From: Heterobasidion occidentale
Lineage: Eukaryota; Basidiomycota; Agaricomycetes; Russulales; Bondarzewiaceae
Assembly (NCBI GenBank): GCA_039111635.1
Contig: JBCAQO010000004.1
Coordinates: forward strand, 3,348,001 to 3,412,000
Reading direction: 5' to 3'
DNA: 64,000 bases
The first letter of the stretch is position 1; each line of letters begins with the position of its first letter. Shown one piece after another: positions 44,900 through 56,916 of this stretch. Below the pieces are notes generated by a model. It made no database searches. It was not told the DNA's origin and was given only the letters and a program-made list of their open reading frames with translations. Position numbers and translations under genes: made by a program.

Positions 44900-47380
44900 A
44901 TGATTATTATGTCGAAGTTTGTCGTCCTTTCCGCTCTGGTCACTGGTGCAGTCTCTGCCATCAGTCCCGTCTCGGACCTACACATCGTCAACAAAAATAT
45001 TGCTCCTGATGGGTTTAATCGCGAGTACGTGGATGACTTCACGCGACAATAATACAGGTCATGATCGTCAACAGCGCTGTCCTCGCTGGAAGTACATTTC
45101 CAGGTCCACTCATTACAGCTAATAAGGTGATATTCACTGTCCTATTATGCGATCATATTAATCTCAAATTGTACATATCAGGGAGACTCGTTTTCGGTCA
45201 ACGTTCACAATGACCTGGTGGACGGCACAATGGACTTGGTCACTGCCGTCGTGAGTGCCTTGTTGTCCGCAAAAGACGCCGGAAAGTGCCTCATCCAGTT
45301 CTCAACAGCATTGGCACGGCATCACGCAGCATACCACCACCTGGGCCGATGGTGTCGCATTCGTCTCACAATGCCCCATCGTTCCTGGAAACTCCTTCCA
45401 TTACAGCTTCAATCCTGGAAGTCAAGTCGGTACCTACTGGTACCACTCGCATTATAGAGCGCAATACTGTGATGGCTTGAGGGGAGCCATAGTCATCTAT
45501 GACCCAAACGATCCTTACAAGAGCTTGTACGATGTGGATGATGGTAATGCTCCTAGGTCGCTGTCCTTTCGAAATTCACTGAAATAGATTCAGAAACCAC
45601 GGTCATCACCCTCGCCGACTGGTATCGGTACCCTGCGCCTCAAGTTCAACCAGGACTAGGCCATGTAGCGTTGGTCGGTTTCTACATTTCTTTTTCTAAT
45701 AATTGACTGGTATCCAGACACCCTGCTTCCACACTGATCAATGGTCTTGGCCGAGCTTTGGATGGGCCTGCCGATGCGCCGCTTGCTGTCATCAATGTTG
45801 TTCAAGGAAAACGTTACCGCTTCCGTCTAGTCTCCCTCTCTTGTTTCCCTAATTTCATCTTTTCAATTGCCGGTCACAATATGACGGTCATTGAGGCGGA
45901 CGGCGAATACACGCAGCCACTGGTTGTTGGTTCTGTCAATATCTACGCTGGTGAGCTCTTGACGGTATCTCCAGGGTCTATGTCTAATAATTCGTCCCGT
46001 TAGGTCAACGCTATTCTGTCATTGTACAGTGCTTCCATCCTCTGTCGTAAATGTGTACTAACAGAAAGAGCCAGGTCAATGCCTCACAGACTGTCGACAA
46101 TTATTGTGCCTATCTTATTTTCCTTTGTAAACTTTTACTAACGGGGAAATTTGAACAGGGATTTGCTCTCAGCCCATATTGCCTCTAGGTGCAAATTTGA
46201 CTATCGATAACTCTTGCAGCAACACTCGCAACTCCGCCATCTTCCGCTACCAGGGCGCTCAGGAGACGGAGCCTCAAACCTCCTTTTCAGGGAACAATGC
46301 GGCTCCCCTTATTGAGACTAACCTCCACGTATGTCTGACTTTACCATGTACTGCTTCATCGATCATCCAACTTCGATAACAACAGGCGCTTGTCAATCCG
46401 GCAGCGGTACGTCAGATTCAAGATTATACAAAATATGCTGATGCAAATAATCGAGTTCAGCCCGGCGCTCCTGCTGCTGGCGGTGCAGATGAAAATATCA
46501 ACCTCCAAGTTACATTGGTACAAGAAGTCTGTTCAAATTTTCCGTCCTGTTCAATCGCACGTTGTTTGACTGTGGCACGAACAGCCTTCTGACAACACGA
46601 GTTTTGTATACCAAGTGAACGGTGCGACTTTCGAGTCCCCCGACGTCCCGACACTCCTCCAGATTATAAGCGGGTTTCCGGTCCTGTTGCCTACCGGGTC
46701 TACCTATCGTTTGCCGCGGAACAAAGTTATCGAGCTTACAATCCCTACAGGCGCGCAGGGCGGAGAAGTAAGCTGGCAATCTTCCAACAATTTTTTTCGA
46801 GGCTAATAGCTCCATCTCTTTTCTAGCATCCCGTCCATTTGCACGGCGTACGTTTTTTTTGTCAATTTCCGCTTTCTTTCAAGTCATCATTGAGTGATCG
46901 TCGGATACAGCATTCCTTCTCGGTTGTCCGCAGCGGCGGGAGCGACTTACAACTACGTGAACCCTGTCCGCCGCGACGTAGTTAGCATGGGCCCTCAAGA
47001 CTCCAACTCTAATGTCACTATCAGGTTCACAACCGATAATCCTGGCCCTTGGATTTTCCACTGGTACGTTGTTTAATCATCGTCTAGATGAATGTTCTGA
47101 TGACATCACTGTAGCCACATCGACTGGCATCTCGAAGAGTAAACCTCTCATTTCATCCCTACTTCCGAAACTGAACGTTTGAACCTTTGCATGTTGATAG
47201 AGGGTTCGCCGTAGTCTTTGCTGAAAATGTTCCCAGTATCGCGCTGACAAACCTAGTTCCGCGTTAGTCTATCCTTATTCCTATAGTCTGATACCGTATT
47301 GACCAGCTTGTAATCTAACAGTGGAATGGTCTGCCTTATGCCCGGTTTATAATACATGGCTCCTGACCCACCCGAACTGA
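44900..47380 (+). pseudogene. Laccase 1 (multicopper oxidase) with a 2-nt deletion
   Basis: A secreted blue copper oxidase: signal peptide MIIMSKFVVLSALVTGAVSA, then SPVSDLHIVNKNIAPDGF. Copper motifs: [15 protein letters not shown] (L1), [19 protein letters not shown] (L2), HPVHLHGHSFSVV (L3) and, past the lesion, [10 protein letters not shown] (L4). More than ten introns keep frame up to VVRSGGS. There (near 46944) two bases are missing compared with laccase 2 (GGGAGCGACTTAC against GGGAGCAGCTCTTAC), giving [13 protein letters not shown] and a stop. L4, which supplies the T1 cysteine, is therefore out of frame. The C terminus ends at 47378-47380 in the other frame. Pseudogene, unless this is an assembly error. 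Confidence 0.87.
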
Positions 47381-49758
47381 AGACATCCTGATGGATTACG
47401 GTGGTGATGAGGTATAGCGGCACGCTCTACTTCACATCGTCTTCTAGTGAGGCTGTACTCCGTGTTCCGAAATTAGTCTTTGTTTCTCCATTATGTGGGT
47501 TTCACTAGTTGATGTAACGCTGCTTTGTAAATGTAAAATTGATGATGTCTTGATATAAAACTTCTCTATGTCGTCCCTTTGAGGGTCATTAAGCAGAGCT
47601 GAGGTATCGATAGGATTGTAAAGGATCTCGGTGAGATACAGGCGACCGGCGACCCTCAGTAAAAACGGAATTCAAGTGATTGTCAAGCTCAGTCAAAAAA
47701 TTGGTATTTTGTCATGTATCCGTCAAGAAAGTGGCGCAAAAAGGTCACGCACAATCATAAACTGCCAATTGGACACAACTTTCACACGACTTCTGCACTG
47801 CTTTCTGACGGATACATGACAAAATACCAATTTTTTGACTGAGCTGACTGTCACTTGAATTCCGTTTTTACTGAGGGTGACCCGTGACGTCGGAGGCGGC
47901 GGCCGGGGAGACCAACAAATTTCAATCGCCGATTGGTCGCACAATCGAAACTACGAGCTTTACTCTCATTTGTTGACGCGCCTTGTCCTAGTACCTTTCG
48001 ATCCTGGATCCATCTCGTCGCTATTGCTGCGTTAATCTCTGGCCGCCCAATCAACCTTGTCATCGTTGAGCATTGAACTGTTCTAATTAAGGACTGGTCT
48101 GGTACCGGGCAGTCGTGAGAACGGAGTGCCTGTGGAGTTGTCGCGGTTCGTGGTATCTTGATAGTGAGCATATCACAGTGAAGGTGCATCAGAGGGCGAC
48201 TTGCAAAAGATTGATCGGTCTGATCAGTGTAAGTTGTATATCTTCGGTGACGCAATGACTATCGTCGACTGGTTGGGTGCGTTGTCGCCTGCAGACCGTA
48301 TGTATCAAGTTGCGATTTTACAAGGCGATTATGGGTAGATTCAAAGCTGATGCTGTCCTCTTAGACAAGCTCAAGACGCCAGTGATGTCGCACAAGTTGC
48401 ATATTAACCCCTCAAGCTTCTACTCCTATCCTGCAATTTGCAGTGTAATCAGAGCAGTGTTACGACAGCTAGTCTCGCAACGACCTCACACGTCAATTGT
48501 CACTCAACTCAAATTGGCAAACGCTCTATGTTATTGAATTCCAAGTCATGAAGCATCGAATGCAAAGACTTTCAATAGAATCATCGACAGTTCCGGAGAC
48601 AACAATTTGATCACGAGGAACGTCAGTGTCTATCCTCATACATGGACGCCAGCGTTTTCCAACTCTTGGCTGAACCCTTTGTCTTCCATAATTTCAAGAC
48701 ACCCAACCTCAAAACGTATTTTTTTCTCTGTTCAGAAGGAGTGTGTAAGTTAGAACATTCGCGTCGTACCAGCCCCCTCCACAGTCCACCACTTGCACGT
48801 CGGCATTTGACATAATTGTAACCAAGTCTCTTAAGCATCTACATGGCCACTCCATGACTGAAAAGGCCTTCCATATGGTAGCCACATATCAAAAACCGGC
48901 ATGAAGCTCGCACCGAGCATACCTCGTGCTCCATCAATTTCCCAGTCCCCATACCCTGTCAAGAGTGTCCGTGTCTTTCTCGGAATTCGAGGCAATTATC
49001 ATTTCGCTCTTCCCCATGATTCTGTAATGACAGCGTGTATCCGTAAAAACGTCCATGGTGTTGGATGGAGAGCAGCGAGTTTCCTTGGCAGTCACTCATG
49101 GGAAATAATTTGACGAAGTAAGTAGCAAGTACTCCTTCTATTTTCCTTAAATCACATCTCTAGGCTGTCTTTACATGGCAGGTGAATGCAGACTATGCGA
49201 TATCATTCTTGATACTTCACACAATAAGGCACTCATCACATTCTCGAAAGCCCGCCATGGAATTGAGGTCTTGAGTGCTCTAACGATACAAGAGGGTGAG
49301 CGTCGAATTTCCCCTCGATCCCTTTTCAAAACAAACCGCAGACCTAGATTTTCCTTCCCTCTTTTACACGAGTCGTGCCTCTGAGAGGCTGCATTGACGG
49401 AGAGGTTTCAAGACTCCACCTATTGGTCGCATTCTTCAGAACTCACCGGCTTCTATTGATCGCCAACAGGCTTCCGCAAATCATTCACAAGCGTGTCGCA
49501 GACAGGTCATGAATCGCATGGCACTAATTTTTATTGTTCGGAACAGCCATGATGCCTCTGGCTAGGACTTGCGTGTGCTTTCTGAATACTCATTTACTTC
49601 TCTCCCGTGGCACATTTGCTCGGGTGCGTTCCAACTGCCATTAGGGATTCACGTCTCACTGGTAGGTATCGTTGACTGACTACCATTCATTCCATTGAAG
49701 AGCGACGGGACATGTTCTTACACGCTATCATTCTCGTCAAACGACTTGTGCTCTGGGG
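47381..49758. other. Intergenic region between the two laccases
   Basis: 2.4 kb without a recognisable gene. It contains the foldback repeat at 47651-47878. The small open frame at 48901-49113 has no family features. Confidence 0.5.
47651..47878. repeat. Foldback inverted repeat, MITE-like
   Basis: Arms of about 80 bp (47651-47730 and 47800-47878) are reverse complements with a few mismatches, separated by about 70 bp. The outer end is ACCCTCAGTAAAAACGG. Flanks GGCGACC and GGTGACC resemble an imperfect target duplication. No coding capacity. Confidence 0.8.
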
Positions 49759-49765
49759 TATAAAA
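49759..49765 (+). promoter_or_regulatory. TATA box of laccase 2
   Basis: TATAAAA in the CTGGGGTATAAAA context, 68 bp before the ATG at 49827, matching the laccase 1 promoter. Confidence 0.75.
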
Positions 49766-49826
49766 TGGCTCTTCTCATCTGCTCTCAGGACTCCAGCCGC
49801 CCTCACACTGAGATCGTTTACAAGCA

Positions 49827-52392
49827 ATGATTCTCCAGTCCAAGTTCGCTGTCCTCGTCGCCCTGCTCACTAGCACAGTCTCTGCCATCAGACCCACCAC
49901 TAATCTACGTATCGGTAACGGAATCGTTGCCCCTGATGGATTTCGCCGCGAGTACGTCGATGGTTAAACTCTTACCGTGGTTCATCGTTCTTCTATCTCC
50001 CTACAGCTCCGTCCTTGCTGGGGGTACGTTCCCAGGTCCCCTCATCACCGCCAGGAAGGTAAGACGCGTTATTCTTATGATCCGGCATCTGAACTCATCT
50101 CACAATCGACAGGGAGATCCGTTCTCTGTCAATGTGATTAATAACTTGAAAAACGGCACGATGGACTTGGTCACTGCGATTGTAAGTGTGCTTTGTTACT
50201 CCCGAAGAAGACTCAACAAACTTTGGGTATCTTATCACTATAGCATTGGCACGGTATCACCCAACACACTTCCACATGGGCTGATGGCGTTGCATTTGTC
50301 TCGCAATGCCCGATCGTTCCCGGCAAATCTTTCCGTTACAAGTTCGATCCTGGAGAACAGGTCGGGACTTACTGGTACCATTCACACTACAAGGCGCAAT
50401 ACTGCGACGGTTTGCGGGGAGTCATTGTTATTTATGATCCAAATGACCCTTACAAGGCAATTTACGACGTCGACGATGGTGAAGTCTACGCCTCGGTGAC
50501 TTTGGCAATGCTGTACTGATGTGCATCAAGAATCTACGGTCATTACACTCGCCGACTGGTATCATTACCCCGCCACTCAGACTCCGGAAGGGTTTGGTCA
50601 TGTAGCGTCAGTTTTTTCCTGCATATCTTCTCCAAAAACACTCATCGTTGGTGCACAGTCATCCCTCTTCCACCCTGATCAACGGTCTTGGTCGAGCTCG
50701 AGATGGGCCCGCAAACGCACCGCTTGCTGTGGTCAATGTCGTACAAGGAAAACGTTACCGCTTCCGTCTTGTCTCCATCTCTTGCTTCCCCAACTTCGTC
50801 TTCTCCATCGACGGGCACAATATGACGGTCATCGAGGCTGATGGTGAATACACAGAGAAGCTCTTAGTTGATTCCATCAATATATATGCTGGTGAGGTTT
50901 TCATGTCATCTGAGTGTTAATGTAGGATTCCTCACTGCTTCTGATAGGTCAACGTTACTCTGTCATTGTGAGATATTTCGCATGTCCTCTTGTAGCCAGA
51001 TGTTGACAAAAACTAGGTCAATGCTTCTCAACCCGTCAACAACTACTGTGAGTGACAGCCGTATCTTAGAGAAAGAAAGACTCTAAAAAAGAGATGCCGA
51101 TAGGGATTCGCTCCAAACCAATGTTACCTCAAGGCGCCGATGGGACCATTGACACTTCTTTCAGCGGCGGTCGCAACTCTGCTATCCTCCGTTACAAAGG
51201 TGCCCCCAAGGCGGAGCCTCAGAACGCGCTTTCGGTCAGCACTTTGCCCTTGATTGAGACCAACCTCCACGTATGTTCTACTTTATTATCACAATGCTCT
51301 CATTCTAAGCATATCGTCTGCTCCCTAAACAGGCACTAGTGGATCCAGAAGCGGTATGTCAGAGATGCATCTATCCAAGCTACCATGTATTGTCGGTTCT
51401 GACTTCTTGAACTCAGCCCGGTGCTCCTACTGTTGGCGGCGCGGATGTTGATATCAACCTTCAAGTTACATTGGCTCCATTGGTAGGTTCCCTTTCGTTC
51501 GCCCAGGTCTTGTCATCTAAGCCTCACGTCATCGCATATGATGTGATGCGCAAAAAAGCCTACCGACAACTCGACCTTCGTGTACAAGGTCAACGGCGAG
51601 ACATTTGAGTCTCCCGACGTCCCAACACTGCTCCAGATCATGAACGGGAACTCCAACTTGCTGCCAGCCGGGTCCACTTATCTCTTGCCTCGGAATAAGT
51701 CGATCGAGCTTACCATCCCCACAGGGGCGCAGGGCGGAGAGGTAAGCAGCCAGTCTCCCAACACATCTGCATCATTTAAGGCTGACACTGCAATCATCCC
51801 CATTATAGCACCCCGTCCATTTACACGGCGTACGTTTTTCGATGCTTGTCTTTTCGTTTGAAAAGATGCTGACTGGCTCTCGAATATAGCATTCATTTTC
51901 GGTTGTCCGCAGTGGCGGGAGCAGCTCTTACAACTATGCGAACCCTGTCCGCCGCGACGTAGTCAGCATGGGCCCTCAAGACTCCAACTCGAATGTCACT
52001 ATCCGGTTCAGAACCGACAACCCCGGGCCTTGGATCTTCCATTGGTGAGCGATTCACTGTCCACTATCAATCTAATGCATTGAATGAATAATGGTCACTC
52101 TAGCCATATCGATTGGCATCTTGAAGAGTGGGTGTTTTGACGCTATATACCCTCCTTTTGGTATTAATCTTTTGACTGCCTTCTAGAGGATTTGCTGTAG
52201 TCTTTGTCGAAGACGACCCTAGCATCCAGTCCGCCAATCCTGTCACGCGTTCGTGTCTATCTGTTTTATTGTGGAAGACATGACCAACTCACATCTCATC
52301 TGATAGAGGAGTGGAAGAACTTGTGCCCGATCTACGACAAATGGGTCCAGGACCACCCTAACTCAGGCAACGATGACGGCAACGCGAGTTAA
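49827..52392 (+). CDS. Laccase 2 (multicopper oxidase), intact
   Basis: Oxidises phenolic substrates at a T1 copper and reduces oxygen to water at the T2/T3 cluster; secreted. Signal peptide [20 protein letters not shown]. Cupredoxin motifs: [15 protein letters not shown] (L1), [19 protein letters not shown] (L2), HPVHLHGHSFSVV (L3) and [16 protein letters not shown] (L4). The residue ten after the T1 cysteine is Phe, the non-coordinating axial residue of high-potential basidiomycete laccases; the tripeptide after the T1 His is LEE rather than LEA. Domain 2 has [12 protein letters not shown] and [20 protein letters not shown]. All introns join in frame by my reading; stop at 52390. About 520 residues, the usual laccase length. 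Tandem paralogue of laccase 1. Confidence 0.92.
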
Positions 52393-52816
52393 GGACTGTC
52401 CTTGCAGAACGCTCCCACCTTCATTTCTCTCTTCCATTATCCTCTCCATTCATCAACACCGACTTTCATTACTTTTTTAACCTTTCGGGCTACCCCAGCC
52501 TTAATTTGTGGCCTTTAACCGATTTGTGGCCTTGGACTTTAACCGTCGCTGGGGCCTTACGTTCTTTCATATACCATTGATCTGTTGTCAGCCAATATTT
52601 TCGCAGAGCTGCTCTCTCTTGATCAAAACAAGTAACACGTTTTTATACAAATATGCTGGCCAACGGTGTTTGAGGTTCTTCCAGTCTCATATATGCACAT
52701 TGCTGCCAAGCAGGCGCCAAAGCGTGGCGAGCCACGGGAGCCGATAATCTCAATCACCATATATCTTATGACATTCACAATACACATGCATTTAGTCCTT
52801 CTACGTTACTCGAACA

Positions 52817-54805
52817 TCACTCTTCAAACTTATACACTATGATATCGAAGTGCATGAGCAATATGAATAGAGAGCGAAACGTTGGGAGCACTTACCACAC
52901 GCCCCACTACTTGGCTTAGTCGCAAATACAGCTTCCGTGAACGCCTCTCCTTCGAGACCTTGATAAGCCGGGTACGTCGCCTTCAGTTTCGCGATGAACG
53001 AATCCACGTTTTCCTCGGCGACGAGAGAGACCGTGCATCCGCCCCACCCCGCACCTGTGAGCCGGCTGCCAAACGCCCCGGCCTCGCGCGCGATCGCGGT
53101 GAGCTGGTTAAGCTCCGGACAGGAGCACTCGAAGAAATCGGTGCAGCTGTCCATTGACAGATTCATCAGATCGCCGAGCTCCCTGAGCACATCCTCGCCT
53201 GAGGTGGACGCCTTGTCGGCGCGGAGGCAGATGTCGCGGAATTCGAGGACGCGAAGTGCCTCGGTCAAGACGTGTTTCGCGCGCTTGTACAGCTGGAAAT
53301 GCGCTGCTTCCACTAAAGAGAGAGGGGTGTTAAAATTTCTCAGGCAAGACATGTGAGCGGGAGAATGTCAACTCGCCGTCAATCCAAGACAAATAAACTT
53401 CTCTGAATTCCTTCTCATCCATTCCGCTCCATTCAATCATCTCTTCCATCGTGACGCCTTCCTGCCCCTCTAACTTTCTCGGTCTCAACTTTTCCACCTC
53501 GATTACAGCCTTCTCCAATGTTTCCTTTAGTCCGACATCGCCCTCGGTCCAACCACTTTCTGGCTCGCCGCCTAATTTTCCGACCACTTCACGCAAGGTA
53601 ACGCTCTTTGGGGCCCACAGTGATACCCAAACGGCGAGCCAGCACCCGAGCAGAAACGAGCGTCTCGACGACACGAAGGTTGTACCGCGTTTGCGCATGG
53701 ACGGCCTTCTCAGAGATGACTAGGGAATTAGCGATAATGAAGACCGCGCGAGGAGGCAATGTGGCCACGGGAAGCGTTCCGGATGCTACAACGAGGAGCC
53801 TGGAAGTGGAACAGGAGAAGCAGCTAGACGGGGGTAGAACGTGACGTAGAGAGCCGAGGCAGGCGTCGAGATCGCTGATGCAGCCTGGTCCATACTAAAA
53901 CATTCGGCTCGTCAGAGTTGAGATTGTGTTGACAGAGCCAGAGCTCACCCTCCACTGTTCACGCCGACTCGTTGCTCATTCTCGATAGCCATTTCTACGA
54001 GAGCGCCTTTAGTGATACCCGCAAGTTTGTCGTTTGCAGCGAGAAATGCAAGCGTCGACGCTACTACCATTGCAGCAGACGATGAAAGACCGGAGCCAGC
54101 AGGGACAGTACCCGTTACAAGGAGGTCGATCGGAACGGGGTCCATGGTCTTCAGTCGCAGATGGGGGGAAGAAATGGTTCAAAACACCCTGTATGAAGAT
54201 CGAGTTAATCAGTACATTTTGGGTGTTTCCGTAGATCGAGATACAAACATAATATCCAGCCTTGACATAACTCTCCCATCGCAGCTCTTTCTTGTTGATG
54301 TCCAGATCCCACTCCTCGAGGTGAACCTGGGCTTCGCTGGGATCATCTGAAACAGACTTCTTCCTTATTGGAGCGAATGAGCGCGGGGTATACTTCTGAT
54401 ACAGATTCTGTGCGTTAACCGCACCATGCGAGAGCGACGTAGTTTGTGGGGCGCATGCGATGAGGATATCGCGCTCAATCGCGGCAGGAAGTACACCAAA
54501 TAGTGCATAGTCGACATGCTCCCCGATCAAGCTGTAAAGTTGCAGGTCAACTGAGATATACGATCGTCCATCGAAAACCACCACTCACTTTACGCGCCCC
54601 GGAGCTCGCACAATAAATGCCGGCTTCCTTCCAAATCGTTTGTCAAATTCATCTACAAGATGATTCCATCGCACACTGTCTCGTCGAGGGTCAGCTGCTG
54701 CCTTCCGACGGAACTGGGTACGTACGCATGGTTCGTGGCCGTTCCGAGGTCACTGTAGAGCTGATCGAGAGATGTGTAGATTGGAATCGGTAGCTGTGCG
54801 GCCAT
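52817..54805 (-). pseudogene. GAL1: Galactokinase (GHMP family), conserved but frame-disrupted
   Basis: Phosphorylates galactose at C1 in the Leloir pathway; cytosolic. The start is MAAQLPIPIYTSLDQLYSDL at 54805. Then RWNHLVDEFDKRFGRKPAFI, the signature VRAPGRVNLIGEHVDYALFG, DLLVTGTVPAGSGLSSSAAM (ATP-binding GHMP loop), ENEQRVGVNSGGMDQAAS and FGSRLTGAGWGGCTVSLV. The true end is VYKFEE via a last intron (stop 52817-52819). Three places do not join in frame: near 54700-54735 (before RWNHL), near 54150 (between FFPPSAT and PVPIDLL) and near 53600 (GPKE to VTLREVVGKLGGE). All catalytic motifs are present. This is either a recent pseudogene or a poorly assembled functional gene. Confidence 0.85.
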
Positions 54806-55225
54806 GAAGGGATCAAAGTGAAGACGGACGCATCTTGCTCGCTCGACCTCCTTTTCAGAGTGGAGGTCATCCGTCTCGAAGAGTCCGGCGCCTCCGGGCC
54901 GCTCCCCGACTGGACGACCTCGGCGTCAGTCGGTCAGCCTAGTCTCACGGATTTGCACTGGACCTTGGATACGTATACATGAATATTCAATACATACTGT
55001 ATACAAAAAAGCTGGCTATAGCGAACGTATAGAACAGGCCTCGTCTGCACATACGCCACGCTGTAATTAGACAAGGAAAAAAAAAGGTATGCAGCCTACT
55101 TGCATGTGAACTCTTCCTCACCAGATCCAGGCGTTCGCAAGGGTTCACCCGAATATAAAATACTGTGAGAACGTACTCATACAAGTAGGGCATACAGTGC
55201 TTCCATATGTGCTGCAGCTTTTTGT
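54806..55225. other. Upstream region of galactokinase
   Basis: 420 bp without a gene. It probably holds the galactokinase promoter and the 3' flank of the next frame. Confidence 0.45.
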
Positions 55226-55645
55226 CTATTCCGGAGCTTTCTCCACCAGCTCGACCGCTAGTCCATCCAGGAGATACCCTTCGGACCGTGCGGCGCGCTG
55301 TGAAGCTCTGGGGAAAATGCCTGAGCGACAACTCTTTCTTTGGTGTGAGAAGGCGTTGCCATCGTTCAAAGCCTTGGAAAATGCAGAAAATCTTGCCTGG
55401 TTTGCATACTTTCCCGTACTCTCTCCTGCGATGATGAATTCATAATCATGAGACCTTTTCTGCATTGTGAGAACACAGACCGGGGGAGACAAGCCAGCAA
55501 GGATCAAGGGGTCCCGTCGAGCACTCACATACTTGTTCGGCCGAAGAGGCAATTGCAGATGCTCTGGCGGCTGCCCTGCCTTGCCCTCTGAGTATAAGAA
55601 AGAGTCAAAGCCCTCATTCGCGAGATATAGACCCTTGTAACCCAT
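55226..55645 (-). CDS. Unrecognised protein fragment
   Basis: An open frame of 139 codons with the reading MGYKGLYLANEGFDSFLYSE, then LPLRPNK and a stretch YEFIIAGESTGKYANQARFS that looks like real protein. Upstream on the same strand KVYDCALETASKNVKKSLRD could be an earlier exon (about 55800). I do not recognise a family. It may be part of a spliced gene or a relic. Confidence 0.3.
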   Translation of the reverse strand: MGYKGLYLANEGFDSFLYSEGKAGQPPEHLQLPLRPNKYVSARRDPLILAGLSPPVCVLTMQKRSHDYEFIIAGESTGKYANQARFSAFSKALNDGNAFSHQRKSCRSGIFPRASQRAARSEGYLLDGLAVELVEKAPE

Positions 55646-56218
55646 AGAAGTCAGATACGGATATCCAGACTGAAGGAGAATCGTCTACGTTGCTGCCTTT
55701 GGGAGACCACATAGAAGGCATTACAGGAAAATGTAACGTCGAGTTCGAGTATCATTGAGTTTGGAAGACGAACGCACTGATCTCTGAGACTCTTCTTTAC
55801 ATTCTTGCTAGCCGTCTCGAGTGCACAATCGTAGACCTTTCGAATCGATCATGTTCACCAGATGAAGAAAGGTGCTGCATTGGGCGGGAGTTCAGCGACA
55901 ACTCCGCATTGTCGAAATCCACCGGTGCTGACTGCATCGACTGAGCTCAATCTTTGCGGGACCGTTCAGATGACTAGCAAAGTGTGACCAATGGCCGAGT
56001 ACCGGAACTGTACCGGAGTGCTTTAGACGTTTGAGCGTGGACGCTGCACGTTGAACGGCAGAGGCTAGTGGAGGAAGGGAGATGAGATCGCTTTCTGCCG
56101 AGGACCAAGCTCAGCACCGCACGGAGCCGTCGAGCCGCTTGGCAAAATTAACTTGATGAAAGAACACCGCCAGCAAGCGCCAGCATCGTCGTAAAGATCC
56201 ACAGTTGCCATCTATCGT
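55646..56218. other. Intergenic, possible upstream exons of the unrecognised frame
   Basis: Nothing certain. A short minus-strand stretch near 55780-55840 could be coding. No repeat stands out. Confidence 0.35.
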
Positions 56219-56220
56219 TA

Positions 56221-56914
56221 CTATCACTCCCCCGGAGTTGCAAACAATTTCGTGTTTCCTTTGTAGCGGCTTCATTTCAGCATATTTCTCCTCCAATCTT
56301 GGCATATACCTACCTTAGCTTCTGAGAATGCAGATTGTTATTTTTTCGTGTTTTTAAAATGAGATAACGAGATGCTGAGACACGAATGAAAAGGGGTGTC
56401 TGAAGACGGGCAAAAACAGAGAGCTGCAACTTTTCCGACCATCGGATCACACGCTGTCACGTTCAAAATTGGACTCCACAGTTGCGACTCCAGGGAGAAC
56501 GCGCGGCGGAGTTGAACAAAGTATGACTAATCATCACGCGGCCCAGCTTCCTGTCACCCTTTCCACTGCTCGTCGCAAATATTTTGCTGTGGGATGTGAG
56601 ACACTTCAAGGAGGATTGAAAATAGTATGATAGCTGTCCTAAGAACTTGTTCATGGCTCAGTATTTTCTTGATTGGTAGTTATATACCAGGATCTGAAGG
56701 ATCTTGAGCATCTCTTAGAAAATTCCTCCTCTACACCAGTATCTTAGCATTTTTGCACGTTGGCACACATTTTCCTTTCTCAAAAAAAAGTCATACATCT
56801 AATGGTGACTCATGAGAGCACCCATGGATATTTTTGAAGCACGCAGATTTGTATTGCTTTCAAAAAACGGAATGTGATCCTCACATCCCATTTGCAACTC
56901 CGGGGGAGTGATAG
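56221..56914. mobile_element. Non-autonomous DNA transposon with TA target duplication (Tc1/mariner-like MITE)
   Basis: The ends are perfect 24-bp inverted repeats (56221-56244 and 56891-56914), beginning CTATCACTCCCCCGGAG. A TA dinucleotide flanks each side (56219-56220, 56915-56916), the signature of Tc1/mariner insertion. Length 694 bp. There is no transposase reading inside, so it would need a transposase in trans. Confidence 0.85.
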
Positions 56915-56916
56915 TA

